Below are positions 12,371 to 23,650 of a stretch of DNA of 64,000 nt, piece by piece (within the stretch, counting starts at the first letter, position 1; each line of letters begins with the position of its first letter). The translations under genes were made by a program, and so were the position numbers. Source of the stretch: Tolypeutes matacus (taxonomy: Eukaryota; Chordata; Mammalia; Cingulata; Chlamyphoridae). The DNA is taken from contig JAKSZT010004976.1 in the NCBI GenBank assembly GCA_026826555.1, forward strand, positions 4,093,437 through 4,157,436. The letters run 5' to 3'. The notes below the pieces were generated by a model. That model was not told the origin of the DNA. It was given only the letters and a program-made list of their open reading frames with translations, and ran no database searches.

Positions 12371-12989
12371 AATACTCCATGGCGCCAGCTCCAGAGGGCA
12401 GGAGTCTCACTATTTTAGTCATCATTTAATCCTCAGTGCCTGGGAACTGAAACCAACATGCTATGGAAACAATGAGCAAAAATATCTTACTTGCTTGCTC
12501 CAGGAAATTTCTGCCCCTGGGAAAAATAAGACTGTGAAGTAGCAAAACAGCTTATCTATCAATACTAACATTCTCTCATCAATGCTTATTTCAAGACCTT
12601 TGCCTTGCTGGGCCCACCAATCTGTAACTGATAAGGTAAAAAACTCAGCCCAATTCCAAAGGCCCCTCTCTTTGAAAAACCCACCTGAAAGACCACCCCT
12701 CCCCTTAGTCCCTGTAAATATTTTTTTCTGACTTCCCCTTCTGAGAGCCCACTAAGGCTCTGGCAGGTGCTCTTCTCCCTCTCTGCAGTAATTTTTTCTG
12801 GGTCACAGGTTTTTCCTAGTGGTGTTCCTGGGTACTCAAGAGTAGACATACAAATACATAGCAAATCCTGCAAACCATCTGTTGCCTTCCTACAACTTCC
12901 TAGCAGAGATGGTGATAGTTGCTACAACTCAGGCCTTGGATTCACTCAGGACTCTATTTTTAAGACTTACCAGCTCTGTGACTATTTTA

Positions 12990-13238
12990 GTTTCCTTATT
13001 CCTAAAGCAAATACCAATCAGTGGGTTGGTTTAAATAATGGGAATTAACTGGTTTAGTTTTGAAACCAGTTCAAATCAAGGCGATGCTTTCTTCCTGAAG
13101 ACTGGCACTCTGGGGCTGGCTGCCTGCCCTCCTTGGTCTTGGGATCCTCTGTCACGTGGCAATGCATATGGCGGCCTTTCCCAACCTCCCCCTTCTCTTC
13201 TAGGTTCTGCTGACTTTCAGCTTCTGCTGCTTGCTCTG

Positions 13239-13291
<53 letters not shown>

Positions 13292-13490
13292 TATCTCTAT
13301 CTCTATCTCTCTCCCCCACCCTCCTCCCCTCTCTCTCCCTGATGTTCCCTCTAAGACCTTCAGTATTGGGTCATCTGGGGTCACACCTTATCTGAAGTAA
13401 CCTCTTCAAAAGGTCCTATTTACAAGGGTTCACACCCACAGATATGGATTAAGTCTAAGAACATGTTTTTTTGAGGTACACAGCTGCAAG
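12990..13490 (-). mobile_element. MaLR/MLT1-like solo LTR
   Basis: Antisense LTR sharing blocks with the element at 45150-45577: 'gggttggtttaaa' at one end, and 'gttcacacccacag', 'atggattaagtctaagaaca' at the other. A CT/CTAT microsatellite has expanded inside it. Boundaries are approximate and no TSD was identified. Confidence 0.6.
13244..13340. repeat. (CT)n / (CTAT)n compound microsatellite
   Basis: Pure CT for about 34 bp, then CTAT units, then CTCTAT units and a C-rich pyrimidine tail. It replaces a short pyrimidine run in the host LTR. Confidence 0.95.
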
Positions 13491-13494
13491 TCGC

Positions 13495-13660
13495 CACAGT
13501 GACTGTGGTGAATTTACAAACTTCTCCAAGGTTTCGTTCCTTCTCTGTAAAACAGGGATCATTGTTAGTTCCTACCTTATATATTTTCTATAAGGATTGA
13601 AAAAGTGAAATTATTTGGCACATGCCCAGTTATGGTTATTGTTCCTCAAAATTAATTTTC
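13495..13660 (+). repeat. MIR SINE
   Basis: Sense MIR core: 'ttcgttccttctctgtaaaa', 'cagggatcattgttag', 'cctaccttata', 'aaggattgaaaaagtgaaat' and 'ggcacatgccca'. Confidence 0.75.
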
Positions 13661-14286
13661 TGCCTTGGAGTATATCTAACCCCAAAAGAAGCAGGACAGT
13701 TTCAGTGAACTTTGGCTTTTTTAGTTGGCCCTGACATTTTATTAGGAAGATACACCCCAGACTCTAATCTGGCTCCTGGTTAATTTATAGTCAACCTGGG
13801 ACAAGCAGACCCCTGGGCCTTCATACTGCCCAGGGAGTGAGCAGTGGGATGTGAGTAAACCCAAATAGGAAGAAACCCTCTGTGGTCTAAAGAAGAAAGG
13901 GCCAATTAAGAATCCATGTTTCCCCAGGAAAATAAAGCCTACAGGGCGAATTTATAGGACTTGGCCCACACAGCCCTTGGCAGCACCATTTGATTCTCTT
14001 GCAAAATGGAGGTGTGGGAAACCATTCCAGAGCGAGAAACCATCTGGGTCCTGGAGAACTGTGAGAATTCACAGAAGAGCTGGATTGCTCCCTGAAACAG
14101 AACATGTGGCCTGGGAGGTGCCGCATTCTCCACAATGAGCCCCTCCTGCCTTAATTCCGGAATGCACAGTTTATGGGCAACTGCACAGCAAGGCCCAGTC
14201 TCTCCAGTATTCTTGGATTCTTGGTTTGAGATTGTGAGATCTAACTTTAATGTAAATTCCCAGAACTGATTGTCAAGGGACAAGTT
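13661..14286. other. unclassified non-coding stretch
   Basis: No gene or named repeat recognised. Two overlapping antisense frames (82 and 120 codons) have no recognisable protein features. Confidence 0.45.
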
Positions 14287-14443
14287 AAGAGATTGTTCCA
14301 TTCAAAAAGAAATTTTTATATGAATCCAGTACATTTGAGAAATGTATATATTTAGTCATTTGTGTTTACTTTTCAGTTTTTAATTGTTTATATTTTCAAT
14401 TATTAAATGTACAAAATAAAGTAAAAAAAAAAAAAAGAGATTG
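14287..14443 (+). mobile_element. 139-bp retroposed L1-type 3' end with poly(A) and TSD
   Basis: AAGAGATTG at 14287-14295 recurs at 14435-14443. The insert (14296-14434) ends in 'ttaaatgtacaaaataaagt' plus A14. It is homologous to 9766-9878. The insertion site TT/AAGA fits L1 endonuclease. It is so 5'-truncated that only the 3' terminus is left. Confidence 0.75.
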
Positions 14444-14656
14444 CAAACCAAACCAGCAGATTGCCTCTGGGGATTTTCCCTGAGGTTCAGTAGTCACAGG
14501 TGGCCCATGTAATCCTGAAATTCTCTCCTGGGGATTAATATGTCAAGCCCAGGGGATATCCTTTGCTTCTCAAACCCACCCTAAAATCTACAAGCAACAG
14601 AGAGTCATGCCTGACAGATATTTTCTGAGGGGTTTACCAGGTGTTTAACCAATGAA

Positions 14657-14727
14657 AGAGAGGAAGGAAAGAAAGAAGGAAGGGAGGGAGGGAGGCAGGA
14701 GGGAAGGAGAGAAAGAGAGAAAGAAAA
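14657..14727. repeat. (GGAA)n/(GGGA)n purine-rich simple repeat
   Basis: Continuous purine strand with GGAA, GGGA and GAAA units and a single C interruption. Confidence 0.9.
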
Positions 14728-16095
14728 TTGGGGACTTATGAAAGAATGTCTTAGAGTTCCTCAGTGGGTACATCTGATTCTTAGAAGGAGCTGGTAGTTT
14801 GTAAAGAAAAGGCTGTTTTTGTTATAGAATCTCTGCTGAAAATAGGTTTGCTCAAAGAGGCACAAAGTCTCCCTAAAGCTCCTTTCCAGTAGACCCATTC
14901 AGTGAATCAGCATGGAGGGCATTGAGAATTTTCAGATTCCCCATGAAACCCAAAAGCAATTATCTTGGATTAGCAGGAGATCAGAAACGGCTTACCTCGT
15001 GTATTGTTTTCTAAACCCAGAGGGCTGGTAAAATTATTATCCGGTAATAATTCCAAAAGCCCTGAAACTGGTAACATTTCTTCAAACTGGGGAGGAGCGT
15101 TATAAGATCATGATAGAGCATACCTATCTTTAAAAAGCAGGATACAGTTTAAATGGAGTTTTCTGATGTTTGTTTTCATTTCAGAAAAATGCACGAGAAC
15201 CCCAGAGAGAGGGCTCCACCTTAGCTCTTGGGTAACTTTGCAGAACCAGGTGCATCAGGAAAAGGTTTTACAAATAGGAACCGAGTGACTGATGGCTCGA
15301 AACAGTTCAGCTATATCTGTTTACCTTAAATGGTTATGCTTCATATACTTGAAAGCCAGCGCTGTTGAAAGGAAAGCGTACAGAAGTTTAAAGTAAACTA
15401 AACACAACCCTCTGAAAGACAGTCAAGGCACAGCCATTGTTGGGCCAGATATTTTAAAAGTTAGTGATTTGATTTTGGGGCATTCATTTAAATCAAATAC
15501 CTATCCCAGGTATGTTTTACAAGATAAAATGTCTTGTGAATGAAAGTCTTTAAAAATGATGAACTGTAAAAACATTAAGGTCATAACTGTTACTAAACGT
15601 TACCTAAAGCAGTCCAGATGACTTGAAATCGCTTTTTGTTTTGTTTTATTTTTCCTCAAAAGTATACCATCTATATGTTACTTTTGGTAAAAGTAGGGAC
15701 ATTCAGAATAGTTCTTAATCCAGAGCAGCCAAACATTTGGTTTAGAAATTGGACTTCTGACAGCCAGTCTGATATGGAATGGCTGGTGCGCTATGTGAGG
15801 GAGCTCCTTTCAAAGCCACTAAGGTGCCCTTCCCCTACCCACTCCCACCTCCACCCCCCAACACCCAGTTGATGCTCTGAGTCACTCCGTGGCATTCTCT
15901 TACCTAAATTGGGACAAGGCTGTGTTAACTTTCTACACGGCTTCTCTGCCTAAGTAATGTCACTTAAAATCCCTTTCAGCTCAATAATGAAATTATCTGA
16001 TCATTTTTATTGTAGTACTTTCAAAATTTATACATTTGGGCAGGCCGTGAAGACCTTTGTTACATTTTGGCGGCTGAATCTGCAACATGATGTTG

Positions 16096-16100
<5 letters not shown>
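14728..16100. other. unclassified, repeat-poor stretch
   Basis: No named repeat recognised over about 1.4 kb, which is unusual for this window. It contains a 7-bp-armed hairpin, ATTATTA-tccgg-TAATAAT, at 15033-15051. No coding frame supported. Confidence 0.45.

Positions 16101-16128
<28 letters not shown>
16101..16128. repeat. T28 homopolymer
   Basis: Uninterrupted run of 28 T. No L1 or SINE sequence is attached on either side, so it is not clearly the tail of an antisense retroposon. Confidence 0.9.
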
Positions 16129-16131
<3 letters not shown>

Positions 16132-16156
16132 TACAAGCAAACGCAGACGTTCTAAG

Positions 16157-16173
16157 GAGCCCCCTAGTGGGGA
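16157..16173 (-). promoter_or_regulatory. candidate CTCF binding site
   Basis: The minus strand reads TCCCCACTAGGGGGCTC, close to the CTCF core. It lies between the T28 run and the CpG-retaining segment and has the same orientation as the site at 11.4 kb. Confidence 0.45.
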
Positions 16174-16199
16174 AGTGCAGGTATGTCCACACCGGAGAG

Positions 16200-16600
16200 T
16201 ACTGTTTGGCTTCTGCAGGAAAAGTTAGGTCTTTGGTCAGCCGTTGAGGATGATCTAATTAACCATTAAGAAGCGATATGACTTAGGCAATGATCGATCG
16301 GATTGTAATATCGAAATATTGTGTTCAATAGCGAGACTCGAAGCAATCAGTCTTAACACTACTTGGTGGAAATGGGTCGAGACAAGGTTAAGTTGGCATT
16401 TTCAGCCACCTATTCATTTGGCACTGAATAAATTCGAATGCAGCAGATTCCTTATATAGTCCTTACTTCCTAATGGATAGTTTCTGACTGATGTGAATTT
16501 GCTTCTGAACACGATCAAGTTGTTCATGTCATGCGGTAGATGATGCCTCGACCAGATTCATTCCTATACTGTGGCAATCTCTCTAGAGGCACAAGTAAGT
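16200..16600. other. CpG-retaining non-repeat segment; possible conserved non-coding element
   Basis: About a dozen CpG sites (for example in 'atgatcgatcgg', 'tatcgaaata', 'agcgagactcgaag', 'attcgaatg', 'cctcgacc') survive in an AT-rich 400-bp segment, whereas neighbouring non-repeat DNA has very few. It also carries a TAATTA homeodomain-type core near 16257. There is no open frame and no repeat. Function is inferred only from the base pattern. Confidence 0.35.
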
Positions 16601-16635
16601 TATACCCATGCTCACTTCACCCTATGCACTTGGTA

Positions 16636-17340
16636 AAAAATTTTTTACTGTAGTTACAAACGTACACACGTATATATAACTCAATATTTCAAGTGTACAA
16701 TTCAGTGGCATTAATTACACTCACAATATTGTGCTACCTCCACCAACATCCATTACCCCAATTTTTCATTACCTCACTCAGAAACTCCACATCCACTTAA
16801 CAACAGCATCCCTTTCCCCTTACCCACCTGCCCTTGGTAACCTATCATCTATTGTCTGTCTCTGAAATTTGCTTCTACTAGGTATTTCATATAAGCGAGA
16901 TCATACAATAAATGTCTTTTCATGTCTGTCTTACTTCACTCAACCTTAGGTCTTCAGCATTCTTCCACATTATCACATGTATCAGAATCTCATTCCTTTT
17001 CTTGGCTGAATAATATTCCATTGTATGTACATACCACATTTTGTTTGTCCATTCATTGGCTGATGGACATTAGGTTACTTCCACCTTTTGGCAATTGTGA
17101 ATAATACTGCTATAAACATTGGTGTGCAAATATCTGTCTGAATCAGTGCCTTCAATTCTTTTGGGTATATACTGCAAAGTGGGATTGCAGGTCATATGGT
17201 ACTTTATTTTCAACTTTCAGAGGAACCACCAAATTGACTTCCACAGCAGCTACTCCATTTTACATTCCCACCAACAATGTATAAGGATCATCTTATGTAC
17301 TTTTGATCTTCTAAACAACAGCATAGAACATCCACTTCTT
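16636..17340 (-). mobile_element. L1 fragment: ORF2 C-terminus and proximal 3' UTR
   Basis: Antisense to L1. From left to right it shows 3' UTR sequence ('attgtgctacctccaccaac'), then the ORF2 C-terminal region ('gctgaataatattccattgt', 'ttggcaattgtgaataatac', 'aagtgggattgcagg'). Frames are broken. It lacks the terminal 3' UTR present in the copies at 7.6 and 46.7 kb. Confidence 0.85.
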
Positions 17341-19084
17341 GTTTTGTAAGATTTTGGAAAATGAAGTTTGCTGTAAATCAGGAGATTGGCAGTTTTTTTC
17401 TTAAAATATTAGTAAATAGTTTAGGCATGTGAGTCAAGAGAAAAAAATCAAGACTATTATCTAGATACCATTTAAAATGTAACCATTTAAAACACAAGCA
17501 CCATTCTTAGTTTGTGGGCTGTAATAATAAAAAGAAAATGTAGGTAGATTTTCTCCACAGGCTGTATCAACCCCTCCCTTGGATGATATTTTTTGCAAGT
17601 TAATGTATAAATTTTGATGCAATGTTATTGCAAAAATGGCAGAGCTGCTGCTTTTAAAACAGTTCATCTACACACTTGAGCAGGTGACCCTGGAATGAAT
17701 GAGGCCTTTAGGACTCCATTTGCAGTAAGGAGGATTCCTGTGTTATTGATGCATGGGGGTAGATAGAGTATTTATGCTCAGTGTTTTGCACCTCCCCCGC
17801 CTCTTGGGGAGAACCTTCCACTCAGTCCCTACACGCACAGAGCCAATCAAGTCCATCCAGCTGCATTGCTTCTTAGCTCTTAACATCCACTGCTCTCTGC
17901 CTCTTCTTACCTCTCATGCTTTGCTCATTCTCTGTACATCCTCTTAGGTGAGATTGGAAGGCTGGTTCAACACCAAGGAATGAGAAAGAAGAGGCCTGAG
18001 AAAAACACACGGCTGCCGCTGACCACAGAGAGCACAGCTGAATCCGCTGGAGTTTGAGGCTGCATAAGACAGTGGGAGAGTCTTACCTCTCAGGCTTTGT
18101 CTAACATTGTGCTGCATCTTATTTGATTCAAGCTCCTTTCTCTTGCCATCTCAACCTGAGTGGAGGCATTGTTTTCCTTGTAGGATGCCTCAGGAATCCC
18201 AGTGCAAATGGTGGTTTGCAGTGAAGTGGGGTTATTGGAAACAAGTGGAGTAGGTGCGGATATGGGGATGACAAGTCAAACAAGCTACAGGGTCTGGCCA
18301 TAGCAACCAACCAGATGACCCAAGCAGTTGGCAGGTGGATAACCCCAAACCAGAAAGAAGTTGCCCAGGATGCAGGACACTGAAAAGCACCAAAGATACT
18401 GCCCAGATCACAGGTCTGCCCAAGCGTCCAGCTCAACAGAAGCTGTTCTATTGGGCCAGAATGTAGATGGCAGTTAAATAGTCGTACAGTTGATTTTCCA
18501 AATGCGTTTTTCTCAGCCAGATTCAAACCAGGGTGCAGTCATGAGAACCCAGGTCTTGGAACAGATGGGCTTCATTGAGATGAACAAGATCATTCCTCCT
18601 ACAGGACTATTCCAAAGTTTAAGCGAGATGTAAGACATGGGATACTTGGAGGAGGAATTGGAGGGAGAAGATGCTCATCTTTATAATTCATGGTGAGCCC
18701 AAGGCTTTTTCTTGTTTTCTTGACAGTCCTTTCTCCTTTGTCTTTATTCCCACTTCCTACACTATGGTGCCATCTCCTCACTCTGGACTCTTGTGTCAGA
18801 GCCCTCTGGCTCTCTTGACTCGGGTTTCTGGCTGCTTCAATCCATTCTACACTCTAAAGTCAGTCTAACGTCTTTCAACACCCCTTTCATCAGATGTAAA
18901 AATCTAAAAGATATTGAATTGTATCTTATCAATGCTTCTCAGATTCCAAAGTTCAATCACACAAAGAGGCCTTCCCTCTTCTACTGCTTAAACCCACTTC
19001 TATGATTCTCCAACATTACCTCTCACTTTAGTAAGGACTGACTCTGTTTTTCCCCAGGAGCATTCAACGGAAAAACTGCGTTGT
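17341..19084. other. unclassified non-coding stretch
   Basis: A weak hAT-like piece may lie at 17470-17550. A 132-codon antisense frame (18128-18526) has no recognisable domain, no clear gene context and an overlapping antisense frame, so it is not called. Confidence 0.4.
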
Positions 19085-19235
19085 CCAGTTTTTCAATCAA
19101 CTTTACTAGGCAAAATCTACACAAAATAAAATGCAGCTGTTCTAACTGAATAGTTGGATGAGTTTTGACAAATGTCTATACTCTGGAACCAGCACCCATG
19201 TTCAAGGAAGTGAACAGTTTCATCATTCCAAACAA
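19085..19235 (-). mobile_element. possible old L1M 3' UTR fragment
   Basis: 'gatgagttttgacaaatgtc' with 'cacccatgttcaaggaagtg' resembles antisense L1M 3' UTR. Diverged; low certainty. Confidence 0.35.
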
Positions 19236-19424
19236 AGACTGCTTCTAACTGCATTAGACATTTCTACATGTGAAATCACATACCAGCCAGCGTGGTGGGT
19301 GTGGCCAGGTGTCCAGCTCTGTTCTGGGTGTGGGGACCTGAGCTGAATATCATTCTCCCAGGCCTCTGGAGCTCATGGCTAGTGCAATGGCCAGACGGGA
19401 AATAAATATTCTGTGACGCCGAAA

Positions 19425-20410
19425 CTTCTAAGTAGATGCTAAAGTTTATATGGAAACGCTAAAGACTTAGAATAGCCAAAAAAATCTTGAAACAGAACAA
19501 AGAAGACTTTAATACCAGATATAAAGATCTACTATGCGGTTAAAGCAGCATGGTACAGACTTAGGAATACACCAGTGGAACATAATAGAAAGTCTCAAAA
19601 CAAATGCACATATATACGGTCTCCTTATCTTTGACAAAAATGATGCTGCAAATTCATGGAAAATGATCTTTTTGATATGGTTTTGGATAAATAGAGAGCC
19701 ACATTTAAAAAAAGAAAAAAAAGAACCCTGAACCTTACCTAACTCCAGACACACGAAAAATAAGTCTAGCTCAATTAAAAACTAAATTAAAACTCTAAAA
19801 ATAAAGTTACTAGAAGGAATATAGAATATTCTTGTGATAGCTTAAACTAGGACACATACAGCACTAACCATAAAAGACATAAAAGAAAAACTTGACTCAT
19901 CGGGCTTCGTTTCAGTTAAGAAACTCCATTTATGAACAGCCAACATAATAAGAGTAAAATTGCAAGCCATAGAATGGAGGGCGCTATCTGGAATCCATGT
20001 ATCTAGTAAAGGGTTTGTGTACAAAATATATAAAGAACAACTTCAAATTTAAAAAATGACAGAAAATCCCACTGGGAAATGGGAAGAAAATTTGAAGGCA
20101 TATTTCACAAAAAAATATATCCAAATTGAAGATAAATATGAAGCAGCATTCCATATCACTCTTCAGGGAAATTCAAATTAAAACCACAATGGTTTCCACT
20201 TCATACTCACCAATAAGACTCAAAATAAAAGCCCTTGGTGAAAAAGGAGTAAATTTTTTTCCATGGATTGTTGATAGGGGTATAAGTTGGTACAGTCACT
20301 TGGGAAAACTGTTTGGCACAATATATAAAAACTAAATCTATGTATATTCGGCATGTTAATTTCAGGCATGTGCCTAACAGAAATGAGTGGATAGGTTCGC
20401 CAAAACACAT
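19425..20410 (+). pseudogene. L1 ORF2 C-terminal remnant
   Basis: Sense L1: 'aaagtttatatggaaacgct', 'agaatagccaaaaaaatctt', and an LIFDKND-like block. Then come QHSISLFREIQIKTTM and SYSPIRLKIK, which match the L1 ORF2 motif REMQIKTTMRYH followed by TPVRMAIIKK. Many stops and frameshifts; no active domain remains. Both ends are truncated. Confidence 0.85.
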
Positions 20411-20884
20411 TTACAAGATTATTCTTAAATGGTATGATTTATTAATATGTATCAATAAAATAGAATTGTTTAAAAAAATTCTATGTTGCTCAGAGATTTT
20501 TATAAATTGATTAGTTAGTACTCATGACCCTCCTCCTCCCAATTTTTAGGGGGCTTGTAAAAACATAAGACAGGAATAAAGAAGAAGAAATCTGGGCAAA
20601 CAGAGAATGGAGATTGAGTGAGACTAGGTGGAGAGTAGTTGTAACTAGAAATGTGTCAGGTGAGACCAACAACCTTCTTGGAGAATTAAAGTTAAAATCC
20701 ATCAAGGTGAGCTTCTAGATCTTTTACCCTTTTTCTTGGGTCTTTTCCTCCCTAGAAACATCCTACTCCAGAGAAACAAGGAACTTGCTGGTCAACCCGC
20801 CTCAAACTCCCTTTTTGAAACGTCTTTCCCATCCTCACCCATTGTCATTTTCTTTTTGTTTTTCCAAAAGCCCCTCACCCCATT

Positions 20885-20990
20885 TCTACTTTTGGAAATC
20901 CTGCTACACTTCAAGGCTCAGTTTAAATCAATCCCATCCACAAAGCTGACCCTGATCCTCACCCTCCTCCTAAAATTTCTTTCGAGAGCT
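20885..20990 (+). mobile_element. L2 LINE fragment
   Basis: 'cttcaaggctcagtttaaat' followed by 'acaaagctgaccctgatcct' matches the L2 'caaggcccagctcaaatgcc ... aagccttccctga' segment. Confidence 0.6.
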
Positions 20991-21134
20991 TAGCTGCACA
21001 TGATCTCAAATAACCTCCAACTCAGCTGAACCCCACTGAGACCTACAGAACCTTATCTCCTGTGGAACCTTGAGTCTGCCGTGTAATTCATACCCAGGTG
21101 ATTCTTATGAGCCACGAGGTTTGGAAATTGAAAA

Positions 21135-21292
21135 GTCTATCCACTTCTTTTACGTAGAAAGAGATGAGAGCCCAGGCTGAAGTTGCTTACTAAAAGTCAC
21201 ATGGCAATGATTGTGCAGGCAGGAATTGAGTGTAGCTAATCCACAATTCAGTGGTCTTTCTACCTTACAGGCAAGTGGATTTCAGTGCTCAA
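21135..21292 (-). repeat. MIR SINE
   Basis: Antisense MIR: 'gttgcttactaaaagtcaca', then 'gcaggaattgagtgtagcta', then 'gtggtctttctacctta'. Confidence 0.65.
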
Positions 21293-21954
21293 TAGGACGC
21301 TGCAGTCCCCAAACTCAGTAGAATCACACCTGAAACTGGAACATTTAATGCACTCATGAATTTCACAACATTTCAAAAGAATCTAAAAATATAATGGCAA
21401 AGTTGTGGTCCAACCTAACCTAATACTGGAGATAATACAACGTAGAATATAATCTAAAAATTCTAAGGATGAAATGCAAAAACCACAAAAAAAGATAAAG
21501 TTAAGAAATTTCTTAAACTTACCCATAAGAATCCATCAGTCTCTGTCTTCTATGAGGCCAGATGTGGAAATGTAATTACATGACAGAAAAAAAAGGATCT
21601 GGGTTACAGATAAGGAGAAAGAGCATGGTGATGAATTTGGTAGAAGTGTGTTTTGAAGAGGACTCCCTGGACAGGACTCCCACAGGAGGACATGCTGCAA
21701 AAGCTTGCCCTTGAACATGCACGGGCTATTGTTGGGTGAGTGAGATCATGGATTTCATTCAACGACCAGAAGGGCAAGTTGACATATGAACCTCTTCCGT
21801 GAGCTCCCAGCTGATGTGTGTTACTTAGTACCCTACCATGCTTGGCTTATAGTACACAGGTAGAGTGAATGGACTGCCCTATACCCCACTCTGTGGCACA
21901 TGTGGAAGAATGTACTCAGCTCTTACGTATCTGGCATTTGCACATCCAGTAACT
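21293..21954. other. unclassified non-coding stretch
   Basis: No gene or named repeat recognised. Confidence 0.45.
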
Positions 21955-22665
21955 TTTATTCATGCATTCATTCATTCATTGATCATCATTAGTTTATTAA
22001 ACAAATATTTATTGAGAAACTACAATGCAGAGGCATTATGTGATGAATGATATAGGCAAGGTCCCTACCCCATAACAGAGTCCCAAGCTTACAATAATAA
22101 TCATTTATTATAACCATGGTAGGTGTTACCAAAAATGGGGCAAGGTGCCATGAGGGCAGGTAATGGAGAGGTCTGGTCCCCCGTGGTGGCCAGGGCAGGC
22201 TTCCTGGAGGAGGGGAAGTTATGGTAAACTCTGAAAGGTGAGTTGGATTAACTGGGTGGACAGTCAGCCAGCTGAGCACAGCCGTGAAAAGAGGCAGTGG
22301 GTTTGTGGTGTCTGAAATGGGGAGTCCGGGAGCCTCAGAGCAGAGCTTCTCGACATTAGTGCACAAACCTATCTCCCAGGGCTCAGGAGGTCAGGGGAAG
22401 GGCCTGATATCTGCTTTTCTAAAAAGCTCCCAGGTGGGGCTGCTGCTGGTGGGGAGAAAACACTGAGCAGGGAGGGACCCCCAAAAGCATTTGTGGTTTA
22501 GGAAGTAAGGAGGAGACAGGAATGCAAGACCCCTGAGGCAGTTTTAATACTATGAAGTCATTACAGAGTTTGATAGAGGGACATAGGGGATGAGACTTGT
22601 GTCTGGAGAACCTCATTCTGGAGGTAAAGAAGAAGGTGTGCTGGATGGGGCCAAAAGCTGATAGG
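21955..22665 (-). mobile_element. L2 LINE, split by a MER5A
   Basis: Starts with the typical antisense L2 end 'cattcattcattcattg', then 'caaatatttattgagaaact', and continues through 'aggcttcctggaggagggga'. It resumes after the MER5A with 'aagacccctgaggcag' and 'gagacttgtgtctgga'. No coding capacity. Confidence 0.8.
22340..22455. mobile_element. MER5A-like MITE inside L2
   Basis: 'agagcttctcgacattagtg', then 'gatatctgcttttctaaaaa' and 'gctcccaggtgg' match MER5A. Its position inside one continuous L2 makes it the younger insertion. Confidence 0.6.
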
Positions 22666-22669
22666 GGAG

Positions 22670-22805
22670 GAGGCAGTACTGATGAGGAAACTGAGGCTGA
22701 GAAAGGTTAAGCACCTTGATCCAGGTCATCTATATGCATAAGTGGAGTCTGGACTGGGAACCAAACACCCTGATCCTATATCTGTGTGTTTTCTACTCTG
22801 CTGGA
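22670..22805 (-). repeat. MIR SINE
   Basis: Antisense MIR: 'gatgaggaaactgaggctga', 'gaaaggttaagcaccttgat', 'actgggaaccaaacaccctg'. Confidence 0.85.
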
Positions 22806-22836
22806 ACTGCCAACCCTGACAGACCATGGGGAACTA

Positions 22837-22965
22837 GGAGAGCAGGAAGAGGAGAAGGAGGGAGGGAGGGAAGGGGAGAGGGAGGTAAAAAGAGGAAGGA
22901 GGAAGGGCAGAGGGGAAGGATAGAGGAGGGAGGAAAGAGAGGGGAAAGGGGGGAGAGGTTAAGAG
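22837..22965. repeat. purine-rich (GGGA)n/(GGAA)n tract
   Basis: About 130 bp of almost pure purine on the plus strand with irregular GGA/GGGA/GAAA units. Confidence 0.9.
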
Positions 22966-22984
22966 TGAGGTTCTATTTTTCTGC

Positions 22985-23100
22985 TTTCATTGATAAGAAC
23001 ACTAAGGCTCAGAGAAGGTGAATCACCTGGGGAAGGTCCCACCTCCGTGAAGTTAGAGGCCCTGGAGGCCCGAGCTGTGTGCCTTTACAGCCTGCCCCAC
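22985..23100 (-). repeat. MIR SINE
   Basis: Antisense MIR: 'agaacactaaggctcagaga', then 'aggtgaatcacctggggaag'. The downstream half is diverged. Confidence 0.65.
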
Positions 23101-23364
23101 ACCTTCCACGGCCACGGCTCAGCACTGCCCTTCCTGTCGCAGATGCCCTGTTTTTGGTGTTGCCTTTCCCAAGCCTGCCCACTCTCCTCCTATGAGATTT
23201 CCTGGTTGTTCCAGCCTTGACAACCGCACCCTGTTACCCTCGACTATAAATGGTTGTGAAGTGTCACTGTTCTTTGTGCGCTGGTGCAGTTATTGCTCCA
23301 CGAGCAGATGGAGAGCATCTTAAAAGCAAAATGCGTCTCGTGCTTCCACTTGGCTCAGCAGCGT

Positions 23365-23650
23365 TAGGGGCACTGGATTAGGAAGCTGGGAGCCCCAGCT
23401 CTGACCTCCACCACCTGCCCCTGCTAGCTGTATGACAGGAAAAGTTCCTAACCCTCTCTGAGCCTCAGCAGCTTCCACCTCTGGAAAATGGAGAGAATGA
23501 CTTCCTGGAGTCTCAAGTTGCTAAATGCCAAACGATTGTTAATGACAAAAATAACCACCTTTAAGATAGTGTAAATAAGGTAATTCTTGCACCAAGACAT
23601 AAGGGACTGCGTGTCGTACATAGCAGGGGCTTAATAAATGGCTCTTGAAA
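23365..23650 (+). repeat. MIR SINE, near complete
   Basis: Sense MIR: 'ctgctagctgtatgacagga', 'aaccctctctgagcctcagc', 'cacctctggaaaatggagag'. The 3' block 'acatagcaggggcttaataa' lies further on, so the element may be interrupted internally. Confidence 0.75.

Noticed and set aside
13038..13400. 120-codon frame rich in Ser/Leu/Ile
   Set aside because: Produced by a CT/CTAT microsatellite inside an LTR.
16101..16128. T28 run as tail of an antisense retroposon
   Set aside because: No SINE, L1 or AATAAA-complement adjoins it and no TSD was found.
18128..18526. 132-codon antisense open frame
   Set aside because: No recognisable motif, overlapping alternative frame, and no regulatory or splice context.
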